A DNA stretch of 64,000 nt. It comes from Sinorhizobium alkalisoli (GTDB taxonomy: Bacteria > Pseudomonadota > Alphaproteobacteria > Rhizobiales > Rhizobiaceae). Below, piece by piece: positions 27,338 to 37,293 of this stretch. The notes under the pieces are model-generated. The model was not told the DNA's origin and ran no database searches. It saw nothing but the letters and a program-made list of their open reading frames with translations. Position numbers and translations under genes: made by a program. The stretch is from NCBI RefSeq assembly GCF_008932245.1, contig NZ_CP034909.1, positions 2,741,001 through 2,805,000 of the forward strand, written 5' to 3'. The stretch's first letter is position 1. Each line of letters begins with the position of its first letter.

Positions 27338-28795
27338 CTACCGCGGCAGCACCGTCGAGCCCATCAGCGCCTCATCGATCGCGCGCGCCGCCTGGCGGCC
27401 TTCGCGGATCGCCCAGACGACAAGCGATTGGCCGCGGCGGACGTCGCCGGCCGTCCAGAGCTTTTCGACCGACGTCCTGTAGTCCCGCTCGTTCGCAACG
27501 ACGTTGGTCGAGCCGCGACGGTCGACATTGAGGGCCAGTCGGTCGCCGAGATCCCTAACCACGCTGTCGGTGAACGGCCCACGGAAGCCAATGGCGATGA
27601 AGGCGAGGTCAGCCTTGATGACGAATTCGGTACCCGCGATCGGCTTGCGGCGCTCATCCACCTGGCAGCACTTGACGCCTGTTAGAATGCCGTCCTCGTC
27701 GCCGACGAATTCCAGCGTCGCCACCTGAAACTCGCGAACCGCGCCCTCTGCCTGGCTGGAGGAGGTGCGCATCTTTGTCGCCCAGAAGGGCCAGACGGCG
27801 AGCTTGTCTTCCTTTTCCGGCGGCTGTGGCCGAATGTCGAGCTGAGTCACCTTGACGGCACCCTGGCGGAAGGCGGTACCGACACAGTCGGACGCCGTGT
27901 CGCCGCCGCCGACCACCACGACATGCTTGCCGCCGGCCAGGATCGGCTCGGACGGCCAGCCGACGCTGTCTATGTTCTCGCGACCGACGCGCCGGTTCTG
28001 CTGAACGAGATAAGGCATCGCATCGTGCACGCCGGCAAATTCCACCCCCGGAATCCCGGCGTCGCGCGGGGTCTCGGAACCGCCGCAATAGACGACGGCG
28101 TCGTTCTCGTCGAGGAGCTGCTGGACGGCCAGGTCGACGCCGGCATTGACCCCACAGTGGAAGGTGACCCCCTCGCCTTTCATCTGCTCGATGCGGCGAT
28201 CGATGAAGTTCTTTTCCATCTTGAAGTCCGGAATGCCGTAACGCAGAAGGCCGCCGGGCTTGGACTCGCGCTCGTAGACATGAACCTCGTGGCCGGCGCG
28301 AGCGAGCTGCTGGGCGGCCGCCATACCGGCCGGACCGGATCCGATGACCGCCACCCGCTTACCGGTCTTGGTGACGGCCGGCTGCGGCACGATATATCCC
28401 ATCTCATAGGCCTTATCGGCAATCGCCTGCTCCACCGTCTTGATCGCGACCGGCACGTCTTCGAGGTTCAGCGTGCAGGCCTCCTCGCAAGGTGCGGGAC
28501 AGACGCGGCCGGTGAACTCCGGGAAATTATTGGTGGAATGCAGGTTGCGGATCGCTTCGTCCCAATTGCCGTTGTAGACGAGGTCGTTCCAGTCCGGGAT
28601 CTGGTTGTGAACAGGGCAACCGGTCGGCCCATGACAATAGGGAATGCCACAATCCATGCAGCGAGCGGCCTGCTTCTGCACTTCCTGGTCGGACATCGGA
28701 ATGGTGAATTCACGGAAGTGGCGGATGCGGTCGGATGCCGGCTGGTACTTCGCCACCTGCCGGTCGATCTCGAGAAATCCAGTAACCTTGCCCAT
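27338..28795 (-). CDS. gltD: Glutamate synthase (NADPH) small subunit
   Basis: 485 residues. It transfers electrons from NADPH through FAD and Fe-S clusters to the large subunit, for ammonium assimilation with glutamine synthetase. The N-terminal Fe-S region has [11 protein letters not shown]...[11 protein letters not shown] and [14 protein letters not shown]. The FAD motif is [21 protein letters not shown] and the NADPH motif [14 protein letters not shown]. Length is normal. It is downstream of gltB on the same strand (about 105-bp gap), the usual gltBD operon. Confidence 0.96.
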   Translation of the reverse strand: MGKVTGFLEIDRQVAKYQPASDRIRHFREFTIPMSDQEVQKQAARCMDCGIPYCHGPTGCPVHNQIPDWNDLVYNGNWDEAIRNLHSTNNFPEFTGRVCPAPCEEACTLNLEDVPVAIKTVEQAIADKAYEMGYIVPQPAVTKTGKRVAVIGSGPAGMAAAQQLARAGHEVHVYERESKPGGLLRYGIPDFKMEKNFIDRRIEQMKGEGVTFHCGVNAGVDLAVQQLLDENDAVVYCGGSETPRDAGIPGVEFAGVHDAMPYLVQQNRRVGRENIDSVGWPSEPILAGGKHVVVVGGGDTASDCVGTAFRQGAVKVTQLDIRPQPPEKEDKLAVWPFWATKMRTSSSQAEGAVREFQVATLEFVGDEDGILTGVKCCQVDERRKPIAGTEFVIKADLAFIAIGFRGPFTDSVVRDLGDRLALNVDRRGSTNVVANERDYRTSVEKLWTAGDVRRGQSLVVWAIREGRQAARAIDEALMGSTVLPR

Positions 28796-28900
28796 CTTAC
28801 GATCCTGATAGCTTCAATCTCAAACAGACGCGCCGTAAAGCGCGCGTGAAGGCTCCCGCTTTCGGATAGACCGGATCGGGGGCCGCGGTCACGGGGCCGG

Positions 28901-31900
28901 TTACTCGGCCGCTTCCGCCATTCTCATGCGCTCCATATCCTCAAGCGCGCGGCGATATTCGACCGGCATGACCTTGCGGAACTTCGGCCGGTAGTCCGTC
29001 CAATGTTCGAGAATCTCCTTGGCGCGAACCGAACCCGTGTAATGCAGGTGGTTTGAAACGAGTTGGTAGAGCCGCTCTTCGTCGTGACGCGTCATGTCGC
29101 CGGAGACATCGACCCGGCCCTTGTGCATGAGGTCGCCGCCGTGGTGGTGCAGCTTCTCCAGCATGTCGTCCTCCTCCGGAACCGGCTCCAGTTCGACCAT
29201 GGCCATGTTGCAGCGACGGGCGAAATCGCCCTCGTCATCCAGCACATAGGCGACACCGCCGGACATCCCGGCCGCGAAGTTGCGTCCCGTGTTGCCAAGC
29301 ACGACGACGACGCCGCCGGTCATATATTCGCAACCGTGGTCGCCGACACCTTCGACGACAGCGATCGCGCCGGAGTTTCGCACCGCGAAGCGCTCGCCGG
29401 CGACGCCATTGAAGTAGCATTCGCCGGAGATCGCACCATAGAGCACGGTATTGCCGACGATGATCGACTCCTGCGGCACGATCCTGGCGGTTTCCGGCGG
29501 CCGGACGATGATGCGTCCGCCCGAAAGCCCCTTGCCGACATAGTCATTGCCGTCGCCAACGAGGTCGAAGGTGATGCCGCGCGCAAGGAAAGCACCGAAG
29601 GACTGGCCTGCCGTGCCCTTGAGCGTCACGTGGATCGTGTCGTCCTTGAGGCCCTTGTATCCCCAGCGCTTGGCAAGCGCGCCGGAAAGCATCGCCCCCG
29701 CCGAGCGGTCGACATTCTTGATCTCGGCTTCGAAGGCGACCGGCACCTTGGTTTCCAGCGCCAGCTTCGCCTTCTCGATCAGCCTGCGGTCGAGAATGTC
29801 GTCGATCGGGTGACTCTGGCGCTCCGTCCAATAGCTCGCTTCTTTCGGCGCTTCCACCCTGTGGAAGATCTTCGAAAAATCGAGCCCCTTGGCCTTCCAG
29901 TGCTCGATCATGCCGTCGCGCTCAAGCAGTTCGGAAGCACCGATGATCTCGTCGAGCTTCCTGACGCCGAGTGACGCCAGGATTTCACGTACTTCTTCCG
30001 CGACGAAGAAGAAGTAGTTGATCACATGCTCCGGCGTGCCCTTGAAGCGCTTTCTGAGCACCGGATCCTGGGTGGCGACGCCGACCGGGCAGGTGTTCAA
30101 GTGGCACTTGCGCATCATGATGCAGCCGGCCGCGATCAGCGGCGCGGTGGCGAAGCCGAATTCATCGGCCCCCAACATGGCACCGATGATGACGTCGCGT
30201 CCAGTCTTCAGACCGCCGTCGACCTGAAGTGCGACGCGCGAGCGCAGGCCATTCAAGACCAGCGTCTGCTGGGTTTCGGCAAGACCGATTTCCCAAGGGC
30301 TGCCCGCATGCTTCAGCGAAGTAAGCGGCGAGGCGCCGGTGCCACCGTCGAACCCGGCAATAGTGATGTGGTCGGCGCGTGCCTTGGCGACACCGGCCGC
30401 GACCGTGCCGACGCCCACTTCGGACACCAGCTTGACCGAGACATCGGCTTCCGGGTTGACATTCTTCAGATCGAAGATCAGCTGCGCCAGATCCTCGATC
30501 GAATAGATGTCATGGTGCGGCGGTGGCGAGATGAGACCGACGCCTGGGGTAGAATGCCGGGTCTTCGCGACAGTCGCATCGACCTTGTGGCCGGGAAGCT
30601 GACCGCCCTCGCCGGGCTTGGCGCCCTGCGCCACCTTGATCTGCAGCACATCGGCGTTGACCAGATACTCGGTGGTGACGCCGAAGCGGCCGGAAGCGAT
30701 CTGCTTGATCGCCGAGCGCTCCGGATTCATCGATCCGTCCGGCAGCGGCAGGTAACGATCGCTCTCCTCGCCGCCCTCGCCGGTGTTCGACTTGCCGCCG
30801 ATCCGGTTCATCGCGATCGCCAGCGTCGTATGGGCCTCGCGGCTGATGGAGCCGAAGGACATGGCGCCGGTCGAGAAGCGCTTGACGATCTCGGATGCCG
30901 GCTCGACCTCCTCGAGCGCGATGGGCTTGCGGCCGGCGTCCTCGGCGCGCCTGATGGTGAAGAGGCCGCGGATCGTATTCATGCGGCTCGCCTGCTCGTT
31001 CATCATCGCAGCGAATTCGCGATAGCGATCCTCGGCGTTGCCGCGCACCGCATGCTGGAGCGAGGCGATCGCATCCGGCGTCCAGGCATGGCTTTCCCCG
31101 CGCATGCGGAAGGCATATTCGCCGCCGATGTCGAGCGCATTGGAGAGAACCGGGTCGGCTCCAAAGGCAGCCCTGTGACGGGCGACGGTCTCTGCCGCGA
31201 TCTCATCGAGCCCGATGCCTTCGATCGTCGTCGCCGTGCCGAAGAAGTATTTCTCGACCAACGCCGAGGAAAGGCCGACGGCGTCGAAAATCTGCGCGCC
31301 GCAATAGGACTGGTAGGTCGAGATGCCCATTTTGGACATGACCTTGAGAATGCCCTTCCCGACCGCCTTGATGTAGCGGTAGACGATTTCGCTGGCGTCG
31401 ACTTCCTTGGGGAACTCGCCGCGCTTGTGCATGTCGATCAGTGTGTCGAAGGCGAGATAGGGGTTGATCGCTTCCGCGCCAAAACCGGCCAGCAGACAGA
31501 AATGGTGCACCTCGCGCGGCTCGCCGGATTCCACCACGAGACCGACCGAGGTGCGCAAGCCCTTGCGGATCAGGTGGTGGTGAACCGCCGCCGTGGCGAG
31601 CAGCGCCGGGATAGCCACGCGATCAGGCCCGACCTGCCGGTCGGAAAGCACGATGATGTTGTAGCCGCCCTTGACTGCCGCTTCCGCCCGTTCGCAAAGG
31701 CGGTCGAGCATTTCCGGCATGCCTTCGGCCCCACGCGAAATGTCGTAGGTGAAATCGAGCGTCTTGGTGTCGAAACGGTCTTCCGTGTGGCCGATCGAGC
31801 GGATCTTCTCGAGATCGCCATTGGTGAGGATCGGCTGGCGGACTTCCAGCCGCTTGGCATGCGCCATGCCCTCATGGTCGAGAATGTTCGGACGCGGACC

Positions 31901-33625
31901 GATGAAGGAGACGAGGCTCATCACCAGTTCCTCGCGGATCGGGTCGATCGGCGGGTTGGTGACCTGCGCGAAGTTCTGCTTGAAATAGGTGTAGAGCAGC
32001 TTCGGCTTGTCGGACATCGCCGAGATCGGCGTGTCGGTGCCCATGGAACCGATCGCCTCCTGGCCGGTCGTTGCCATCGGCGACATCAGAAGCTTTGTGT
32101 CTTCCTGCGTGTAGCCGAAGGCCTGCTGGCGGTCGATCAGCGACACGTCGCGGCGAAGCGCCCTCGGCTCGACCGGCTTCAGGTCCTCGAGGATGAGCTG
32201 GGTATTGTCGAGCCATTGCCGATAGGGGTGCTTGCTTGCAAGCGCCGACTTCACCTCCTCATCGGAGATGATGCGGCCTTCTTCCATGTCGATCAGCAGC
32301 ATCTTGCCAGGCTGCAGCCGCCACTTCTTGACGATCTTGTCCTCGGCGACCGGCAGCACGCCGGCTTCCGACGCCATGATAACGCGATCATCACTGGTGA
32401 CGATGTAGCGCGCCGGGCGAAGGCCGTTGCGGTCGAGGGTCGCGCCGATTTGTCGGCCGTCCGTGAAGGCGACTGCCGCCGGCCCGTCCCACGGCTCCAT
32501 CAGCGCCGCATGATACTCGTAGAATGCCTTGCGTTCCGCCGACATGAGCTGGTTTCCGGCCCAGGCCTCGGGGATCAGCATCATCACCGCATGGGCGAGC
32601 GAATAGCCGCCGCGCACCAGGAATTCGAGCGCATTGTCGAAACAGGCTGTGTCCGACTGGCCCTCATAGGAAATCGGCCAGAGCTTGGAGATGTCGTCGC
32701 CGAAGAGCGGCGAGGAGACCGAGGCCTGGCGTGCCGCCATCCAGTTGACGTTGCCGCGCAGCGTGTTGATCTCGCCATTGTGGGCAACCATGCGATAGGG
32801 GTGCGCCAACTTCCAGGAGGGGAAGGTATTGGTCGAGAACCGCTGATGCACCAGCGCCACCGCCGACTGGAAGCGTTCGTCGGCAAGGTCCTTGTAATAG
32901 GCGCCGACCTGAAAGGCGAGGAACATGCCCTTGTAGACGATCGTCGAGGTTGATAGCGACACGATGTAGAAGCCGAGATCACTGCCGTCGGCTTCCGCAT
33001 GGATGCGGTTGGAGATCACCTTGCGCAGCGTGAACAGCCGGCGTTCGAATTCGTCGTTGGTGGCGGCATCGCGGCCGGCGCCAATGAAGACCTGGACGTG
33101 CTGCGGCTCGGTGGCCGCAATGTCCGGCGCCTTGGAGAGCGATGAATTGTCGACCGGCACGTCGCGGAAGCCGAGCAGATGCTGCCCCTCCTCCACCACG
33201 ACCTCCCGGATCACATCCTTGAAATGGGCAATCAGCTTTTCGTCACGCGGCATGAAGAGATAGCCGACGGCGTATTCCCCGGCCTTCGGCAGGGTGACGC
33301 CCTCTTTCGCCATCTCCTCGCGGAAGAAGCGGTCGGGGATCTGCACGAGGATGCCCGCGCCATCGCCCATCAACGGGTCAGCACCGACCGCACCGCGGTG
33401 CGTCAGGTTTTCGAGCATGAAGAGGCCGTCGCGCACGATCTGGTGCGACTTCTCGCCCTTCATATGCGCGACGAACCCGACGCCGCAGGCGTCGCGTTCG
33501 TTGCGCGGATCGTAAAGCCCCTGCTTTCGCGGCAGTCCGGACGGGAATGCGGGCGTTTTCACAGCCGTCGCGGCGCTCGTTGCGAGATTGAGCCCAATCT
33601 GGTGCGATGGCGAATGATCCGTCAT
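28901..33625 (-). CDS. gltB: Glutamate synthase (NADPH) large subunit
   Basis: About 1574 residues. Makes two glutamates from glutamine and 2-oxoglutarate. The glutaminase nucleophile Cys47 in [18 protein letters not shown] becomes N-terminal after removal of a 46-residue propeptide. Later landmarks are the FMN/synthase domain ([38 protein letters not shown]), the 3Fe-4S cluster [21 protein letters not shown] (three Cys), and the C-terminal beta-helix with [24 protein letters not shown] 33625 is chosen because AGGAGG lies upstream at good spacing; a longer frame to 33775 has no such site. Divergent from ltaE across a 540-bp region with palindromic sites. Confidence 0.97.
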   Translation of the reverse strand: MTDHSPSHQIGLNLATSAATAVKTPAFPSGLPRKQGLYDPRNERDACGVGFVAHMKGEKSHQIVRDGLFMLENLTHRGAVGADPLMGDGAGILVQIPDRFFREEMAKEGVTLPKAGEYAVGYLFMPRDEKLIAHFKDVIREVVVEEGQHLLGFRDVPVDNSSLSKAPDIAATEPQHVQVFIGAGRDAATNDEFERRLFTLRKVISNRIHAEADGSDLGFYIVSLSTSTIVYKGMFLAFQVGAYYKDLADERFQSAVALVHQRFSTNTFPSWKLAHPYRMVAHNGEINTLRGNVNWMAARQASVSSPLFGDDISKLWPISYEGQSDTACFDNALEFLVRGGYSLAHAVMMLIPEAWAGNQLMSAERKAFYEYHAALMEPWDGPAAVAFTDGRQIGATLDRNGLRPARYIVTSDDRVIMASEAGVLPVAEDKIVKKWRLQPGKMLLIDMEEGRIISDEEVKSALASKHPYRQWLDNTQLILEDLKPVEPRALRRDVSLIDRQQAFGYTQEDTKLLMSPMATTGQEAIGSMGTDTPISAMSDKPKLLYTYFKQNFAQVTNPPIDPIREELVMSLVSFIGPRPNILDHEGMAHAKRLEVRQPILTNGDLEKIRSIGHTEDRFDTKTLDFTYDISRGAEGMPEMLDRLCERAEAAVKGGYNIIVLSDRQVGPDRVAIPALLATAAVHHHLIRKGLRTSVGLVVESGEPREVHHFCLLAGFGAEAINPYLAFDTLIDMHKRGEFPKEVDASEIVYRYIKAVGKGILKVMSKMGISTYQSYCGAQIFDAVGLSSALVEKYFFGTATTIEGIGLDEIAAETVARHRAAFGADPVLSNALDIGGEYAFRMRGESHAWTPDAIASLQHAVRGNAEDRYREFAAMMNEQASRMNTIRGLFTIRRAEDAGRKPIALEEVEPASEIVKRFSTGAMSFGSISREAHTTLAIAMNRIGGKSNTGEGGEESDRYLPLPDGSMNPERSAIKQIASGRFGVTTEYLVNADVLQIKVAQGAKPGEGGQLPGHKVDATVAKTRHSTPGVGLISPPPHHDIYSIEDLAQLIFDLKNVNPEADVSVKLVSEVGVGTVAAGVAKARADHITIAGFDGGTGASPLTSLKHAGSPWEIGLAETQQTLVLNGLRSRVALQVDGGLKTGRDVIIGAMLGADEFGFATAPLIAAGCIMMRKCHLNTCPVGVATQDPVLRKRFKGTPEHVINYFFFVAEEVREILASLGVRKLDEIIGASELLERDGMIEHWKAKGLDFSKIFHRVEAPKEASYWTERQSHPIDDILDRRLIEKAKLALETKVPVAFEAEIKNVDRSAGAMLSGALAKRWGYKGLKDDTIHVTLKGTAGQSFGAFLARGITFDLVGDGNDYVGKGLSGGRIIVRPPETARIVPQESIIVGNTVLYGAISGECYFNGVAGERFAVRNSGAIAVVEGVGDHGCEYMTGGVVVVLGNTGRNFAAGMSGGVAYVLDDEGDFARRCNMAMVELEPVPEEDDMLEKLHHHGGDLMHKGRVDVSGDMTRHDEERLYQLVSNHLHYTGSVRAKEILEHWTDYRPKFRKVMPVEYRRALEDMERMRMAEAAE

Positions 33626-33895
33626 CCTGTTCCCTCCTGTTGCGCCCGAAATCCCGGGCATACCGCGGAGCCCGCCTGTCGCCACCTCGCGTTTGCTTTC
33701 GCGGTACGGCAGGCCGGACGTTATCGTCGCATGATCCTGATCAGGTCGCAAATGAAGCGCGGCTGCACCAGGCACGAATGTCTGCGACCATTCTGACGGC
33801 AGTGGCTAACAACCGAATGAAATCGGGAGAAACCCTTGCGCCCCGCCGAAGCCGCTTTGCGCGTGCTTGCCAGCGATTGTTCCGGTCCCTAGACC

Positions 33896-33924
33896 GAAAT
33901 AGGACAGTAAGCCTGTCCTATTTC
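33896..33924. promoter_or_regulatory. Perfect 12-bp inverted repeat, candidate operator
   Basis: Arms GAAATAGGACAG (33896-33907) and CTGTCCTATTTC (33913-33924), 5-base spacer TAAGC. No T-run follows on either strand, so it looks like a protein-binding site rather than a terminator. It lies about 270 bp from the gltB start and about 240 bp from the ltaE start. Confidence 0.65.
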
Positions 33925-34066
33925 ATGCGCTCTATGCCAGAAAGCATTCCCCTCCGCAAGGGCCTGCCCGCAATTAGTGGAGGAGATTTTGTCGAACATT
34001 GCCGAATGTTTCGCAGTTTTGAAATATAATTACGTTTGCCCCACAATAATATCGCTTTCATTTCGA

Positions 34067-34088
34067 ATTGGTCTTGTATTGGTCTTGT
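34067..34088 (+). repeat. Tandem 11-bp direct repeat upstream of ltaE
   Basis: ATTGGTCTTGT occurs twice with no spacer (34067-34077 and 34078-34088). One helical turn apart, the copies would present the same face to a regulator. The ltaE start is 77 bp downstream, placing it at or near the core promoter. Confidence 0.65.
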
Positions 34089-34165
34089 CAGATCGCAATG
34101 CATTGCCAGTGGCCCGAAGTCCGTTATTGTCTCGCCAAGAGCAGTCGAGCACAGGGTGATTTGCC

Positions 34166-35212
34166 ATGATCTTCGCTTCCGATAACTGGGCCGGCGCCCA
34201 TCCGGCAATTGCCCACTCCCTGGCGGCGCACGCCGGCGGCTGTGTTCCGGCTTATGGCGCGAGCGAACTCGATCTAAAGGTGGAGCAGCGGTTCTCGGAG
34301 ATTTTCGGCAGAGAGGTCGCGGTGTTTTTCGTCGGTACCGGAACGGCGGCGAACTCGCTGGCGCTTGCCACCGCCAATCGGCCGGGCGGCGTCGTCTTCT
34401 GTCACCGCGAGGCCCATGTGAATGTCGACGAGTGCGGTGCGCCGGCGTTCTTCTCGCACGGCGCAAGGCTCAACCCGGTCGACGGCGCTTTCGGCAAAAT
34501 GGATGCGGCACGGCTCGAGGCGGAGATCCGCCGCTTTCCGCCAGAATTCGTGCATGGCGGCCAGCCCATGGCCATAACGATAGCCCAGGCCACCGAGAGC
34601 GGCACGGTCTATTCCCTTGACGAGATCGAGGCGATCGCCGCCATTGCCAGAGCGCACAGGCTGCCGCTCCACATGGACGGCGCGCGCTTTGCCAATGCCC
34701 TCGTTGGTCTCGACATCACGCCGGCCGAAATGACCTGGAAGCGCGGCGTCGATCTGCTCTCCTTCGGGGGAACGAAGAACGGCTGCTGGTGCGCCGAAGC
34801 CGTGGTCCTGTTCGATTTATCCAAGGCGCCGGAGATGCAGTTCCTGCGCAAGCAGACGGCCCAGCTCTTTTCCAAGTCGCGCTTCATCGCCGCCCAGTTC
34901 GACGCGTATTTCGCGGGCGACCTCTGGCTCGATCTCGCCCGCCACGCCAACGCCATGGCAAAACGCCTCGCCGACGGCATTGCGGCGTCCGCGAGCAGCC
35001 GTCTTGCCTGGACGCCGGCGGCCAACGAGGTCTTTGTAATCATGAAACGCGAGATGGCGACACGGCTCCAGCAGGAGGGCGCCGTCTTCTACGACTGGCA
35101 CGTGCCGCAGCACCTTGCCGGCATCCTTGGAGAGAACGAGGGCCTCTACCGCCTCGTCACGAGCTTCGTCACGGCACCGGACGACGTCGACCGCTTCGTC
35201 GCCGCCTGCTGA
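34166..35212 (+). CDS. ltaE: Low-specificity L-threonine aldolase
   Basis: A 348-residue PLP enzyme (fold type I) splitting L-threonine or allo-threonine to glycine and acetaldehyde. Motifs are FASDNWAGAHPAI at the N-terminus, GTGTAANSLAL (PLP phosphate binding), HREAHVNVDECGAP, LHMDGARFANAL (Asp bonding the PLP nitrogen), and the Schiff-base Lys in LSFGGTKNGCWCAEAV. Length is normal. It stands alone between the gltB control region and a terminator. The substrate range is inferred from the family. Confidence 0.93.
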   Translation: MIFASDNWAGAHPAIAHSLAAHAGGCVPAYGASELDLKVEQRFSEIFGREVAVFFVGTGTAANSLALATANRPGGVVFCHREAHVNVDECGAPAFFSHGARLNPVDGAFGKMDAARLEAEIRRFPPEFVHGGQPMAITIAQATESGTVYSLDEIEAIAAIARAHRLPLHMDGARFANALVGLDITPAEMTWKRGVDLLSFGGTKNGCWCAEAVVLFDLSKAPEMQFLRKQTAQLFSKSRFIAAQFDAYFAGDLWLDLARHANAMAKRLADGIAASASSRLAWTPAANEVFVIMKREMATRLQQEGAVFYDWHVPQHLAGILGENEGLYRLVTSFVTAPDDVDRFVAAC

Positions 35213-35247
35213 GGAGCAACTGCACCGCAGGGTTGCCACAATTAAAT

Positions 35248-35271
35248 AACGGCGCCGCAAAGGGCGCCGTT
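35248..35271 (-). terminator. Intrinsic terminator between ltaE and hsp20
   Basis: A 9-bp stem AACGGCGCC (35248-35256) / GGCGCCGTT (35263-35271), loop GCAAAG. Read on the minus strand it is followed by ATTTAATTG, so it ends the hsp20 transcript; it may also stop ltaE. Confidence 0.85.
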
Positions 35272-35293
35272 CGCCGAAATCCGAGGCTGTGAA

Positions 35294-35755
35294 TTAGGCG
35301 TTCTGCGCCTCTATTTGCTTCGGCTGCGACGAAACCGAAGAAATCTCGATCCGGCGCGGCTTGGCAGCTTCCGGGATCTCGCGCACGAGGTCGACATGGA
35401 GCAGGCCATTCTTCAACGAGGCTGCCTTGATCTCGACGTGGTCGGCGAGTTGGAAGCGGCGCTCGAAGGCGCGCTTAGCGATGCCGCGATGGAGAAATTG
35501 GGTCTCGTCAGCCTTTTCCTCGCTTTTTTCGCCCTTGATCGCCAGTGTGTTTTCGCGCGCCTCGACCGAGAGCTCGCTTTCATCGAAGCCGGCGACGGCC
35601 ATGGTGATACGATAGGCGTTCTCGCCGGTACGCTCGATATTGTAAGGCGGATAGGTCTGCGCCTGATCCGGCTGGCCGAGGCTATCGAGCATTGTGAACA
35701 GGCGATCGAAGCCGACGGTGGAACGATAGAGGGGGGAGAAATCAAAATGACGCAT
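35294..35755 (-). CDS. Small heat-shock protein Hsp20 (IbpA-like)
   Basis: A 153-residue alpha-crystallin-type chaperone that holds unfolding proteins in the cytosol. The N-terminus MRHFDFSPLYRSTVGFDRLF is the rhizobial class A signature. The alpha-crystallin domain runs from about 38 to 130 (YPPYNIERTGENAYRITMAVAGF, ENTLAIKGEK, RGIAKRAFERRFQLADHVEI, ASLKNGLLHVDLVREIPE). ATG 35755 has a perfect AAGGAGG seven bases upstream. The leader looks like a ROSE thermosensor (separate entry), so translation should be switched on by heat. It is monocistronic. Confidence 0.94.
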   Translation of the reverse strand: MRHFDFSPLYRSTVGFDRLFTMLDSLGQPDQAQTYPPYNIERTGENAYRITMAVAGFDESELSVEARENTLAIKGEKSEEKADETQFLHRGIAKRAFERRFQLADHVEIKAASLKNGLLHVDLVREIPEAAKPRRIEISSVSSQPKQIEAQNA

Positions 35756-35820
35756 GTTGTCCTCCTTAAGAGCAACTGTTTGCGATGTCTGGCCTGCCAC
35801 CCCACCAGGCAGTGGCGCGA
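35756..35820 (-). ncRNA. ROSE-type RNA thermometer in the hsp20 leader
   Basis: On the minus strand the last 21 leader bases fold on themselves: GTTG (35773-35776) pairs with CAAC (35756-35759), next to the start codon, and the following CTCTT can cover the AAGGAGG ribosome-binding site. The TTGCTC just before the site matches the U-U/C-G-C-U signature of ROSE elements. An upstream hairpin has arms CTGCC and GGCAG (35808-35812, 35794-35798). ROSE elements are known for rhizobial small heat-shock genes; this copy is identified by eye, not by model search. Confidence 0.72.
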
Positions 35821-35964
35821 CCGGTGAACGGACCCGTCAACGGCGTCCGGGAATGACATGGGAACACGCATCGCCGAGTTCAAGGGCCGCGTATTGCGCA
35901 ATCCGCCAACCTTTGTGAATGCCGCATGAATGCCGGATTCGGCCGCGGTTCATGGGCTCGCGCG

Positions 35965-36078
35965 CAAAAGAGAATGCTGGGAGCGAAAGCCCCAGTGCTG
36001 AAGTGACAAGTCCCTTCTCCCTTCAGCGGCCGGAAGCGGTGATCGCCCGGACTTCATCACCGCTTCCGGCATTTTCCT
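35965..36078 (+). ncRNA. Candidate small RNA with three hairpins and an intrinsic terminator
   Basis: Seen directly: hairpin 1, CTGGG (35977-35981) with CCCAG (35991-35995), closed by a GC stem and GAAA tetraloop with one bulged A; hairpin 2, GCTGAAG (35997-36003) with CTTCAGC (36021-36027), whose 17-base loop contains CCCTTCTCC; hairpin 3, a perfect 15-bp stem at 36029-36043 with 36056-36070, followed by ATTTTCCTTT. This is the layout of a trans-acting small RNA with a CU-rich seed. No coding gene on this strand needs a terminator here, because hsp20 upstream runs the other way. The 5' end is a guess. Confidence 0.62.
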
Positions 36079-36198
36079 TTGACGGACGATGAGCCACAGC
36101 CTATCCCTGAAGAAGGATGGAAAGACGCGGCGCGGTCGAGCTTTCCCGTGTCCCCGCCGACAACAACAACTCGAGTTCATTTCGTCTCGCCCGGACCC

Positions 36199-37188
36199 AT
36201 GATAGCGATCCTCGACGCCACACCCGACAATCCGATCCCGGGATATCCAGTGGCAGGTTTTTTCGATGGCGTCGGCAACCGGAAAATCCGCTACGCGATT
36301 TTCAAGACGAAGGCGCGCTTTGCGCGCGGCACCGTCGTGCTGCTGCAGGGGCGCAACGAATCGATCGAGAAATATTTCGAAACCATCGGCGATTTCATGG
36401 AGGCGGGCTATTGGGTCGCGACCTTCGACTGGCGCGGGCAGGGCGGGTCGGAACGGCTGCTTGCGCAGTCGACGCTTGGCCATGTGGAATATTTCGCCGA
36501 TTACGGGCGCGACCTCATGACTTTCCTGGAGCAGATCGTGCTGCCGGACACACGCCTGCCTTTTTCGATCGTCGCCCATTCCATGGGAGCGCTCGTTTGC
36601 CTGTCGGTGGCGCCGGCACTGGCCACTCGGGTAGACCGCATGGTGTTGTTAGCCCCTTTTGTGGGGCTGGGCGGGCAGGTCATCGGTGAACCGGGCATCG
36701 TTGCAGTCGCGGCCGTGATGCGCTGGCTTGGACTTGGCAGACTGCCGCTCCATCGGGACGGGCGCAGCCATGGACCCTTCACGAACAATCCGCTGACCAG
36801 GGATGCAGACCGCTACGCCCGCAACTTGGCGCTGCTTGAGACCCATCCGCGCTTGAGCCTTGGACCGCCGACCGCGCGGTGGTTGAACGAGGCCTTCCGA
36901 ACCATACGGCGCGTCACGCGCCGCGAGCATCTGACGAGGATCACGGTACCGACCGTGCTGCTGGCGCCGACCGCCGATGGACTCGTGCCCTATGTCGCAA
37001 TCGAACGGCTTGCCAGCAATTTCCGCGCCGGCCACCTGATACCGATCGACGGCGCACGGCACGAACTGCTGCAGGAGGCCGACCGCTATCGCGCCCAGGC
37101 CATGGCGGCGATTCTCGCCTTCCTGCCACAGGCGGAAGCCGGGGAGGATGATGAGTCACGACAGTTCCTGCAGCGCCGCGCGTCTTAG
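36199..37188 (+). CDS. Alpha/beta hydrolase (lysophospholipase-like)
   Basis: A 329-residue hydrolase of the monoacylglycerol lipase/PldB-like (Hydrolase_4) group. Signs are RYAIFKTKARFARGTVVLLQGRNE, ATFDWRGQGGSERLL, and the nucleophile elbow SIVAHSMGALVCL. The late Asp is in VLLAPTADGLVPY and the His in IDGARHELLQEAD. Substrates are probably lipid esters; this is inference. I start it at ATG 36199, where family similarity appears to begin (AILDATPDNPIPG). A TTG at 36079 is in frame but lies in the terminator tail of the small RNA candidate. The last six residues, LQRRAS, and the stop are encoded by an R1 repeat. Confidence 0.8.
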   Translation: MIAILDATPDNPIPGYPVAGFFDGVGNRKIRYAIFKTKARFARGTVVLLQGRNESIEKYFETIGDFMEAGYWVATFDWRGQGGSERLLAQSTLGHVEYFADYGRDLMTFLEQIVLPDTRLPFSIVAHSMGALVCLSVAPALATRVDRMVLLAPFVGLGGQVIGEPGIVAVAAVMRWLGLGRLPLHRDGRSHGPFTNNPLTRDADRYARNLALLETHPRLSLGPPTARWLNEAFRTIRRVTRREHLTRITVPTVLLAPTADGLVPYVAIERLASNFRAGHLIPIDGARHELLQEADRYRAQAMAAILAFLPQAEAGEDDESRQFLQRRAS

Positions 37189-37271
37189 ACGCGCAAAGGT
37201 CGCTGCAGCACTTTGGATTGCTGCATGTCTTTGTCCTTTGAATCGAGGTCGATCAAAGGAGACATGCAGCA
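37168..37271. repeat. Mosaic palindromic repeat, family R1 (modules A+B)
   Basis: Module A: CTGCAGCGCCGCGCGTCTT, GACGCGCAAAGG, GCTGCAGCA. Module B: CTGCATGTCTTT to AAAGGAGACATGCAGCA. Its first 21 bases are read as the final codons and stop of the hydrolase gene. Confidence 0.82.
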
Positions 37272-37293
37272 GAGGAGGCCTGATGCCTCCGGA

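Larger units (their letters stand above)
33626..34165. promoter_or_regulatory. gltB / ltaE divergent control region
   Basis: 540 bp with no supported gene. The half near ltaE is AT-rich compared with the surroundings (for example GAAATATAATTACG at 34021). It holds a strong palindrome (33896-33924) and a tandem repeat (34067-34088), given separately. The gltBD and ltaE promoters must lie here. Confidence 0.6.

Noticed and set aside
30026..32953. A 975-codon open frame on the plus strand
   Set aside because: It lies antisense to gltB, a certain gene with full motif content; high GC keeps such frames open. Its translation has no domain-like pattern.
33607..34029. A 140-codon plus-strand frame in the gltB/ltaE region
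   Set aside because: Partly antisense to the gltB start and crosses the palindrome; no recognisable content.
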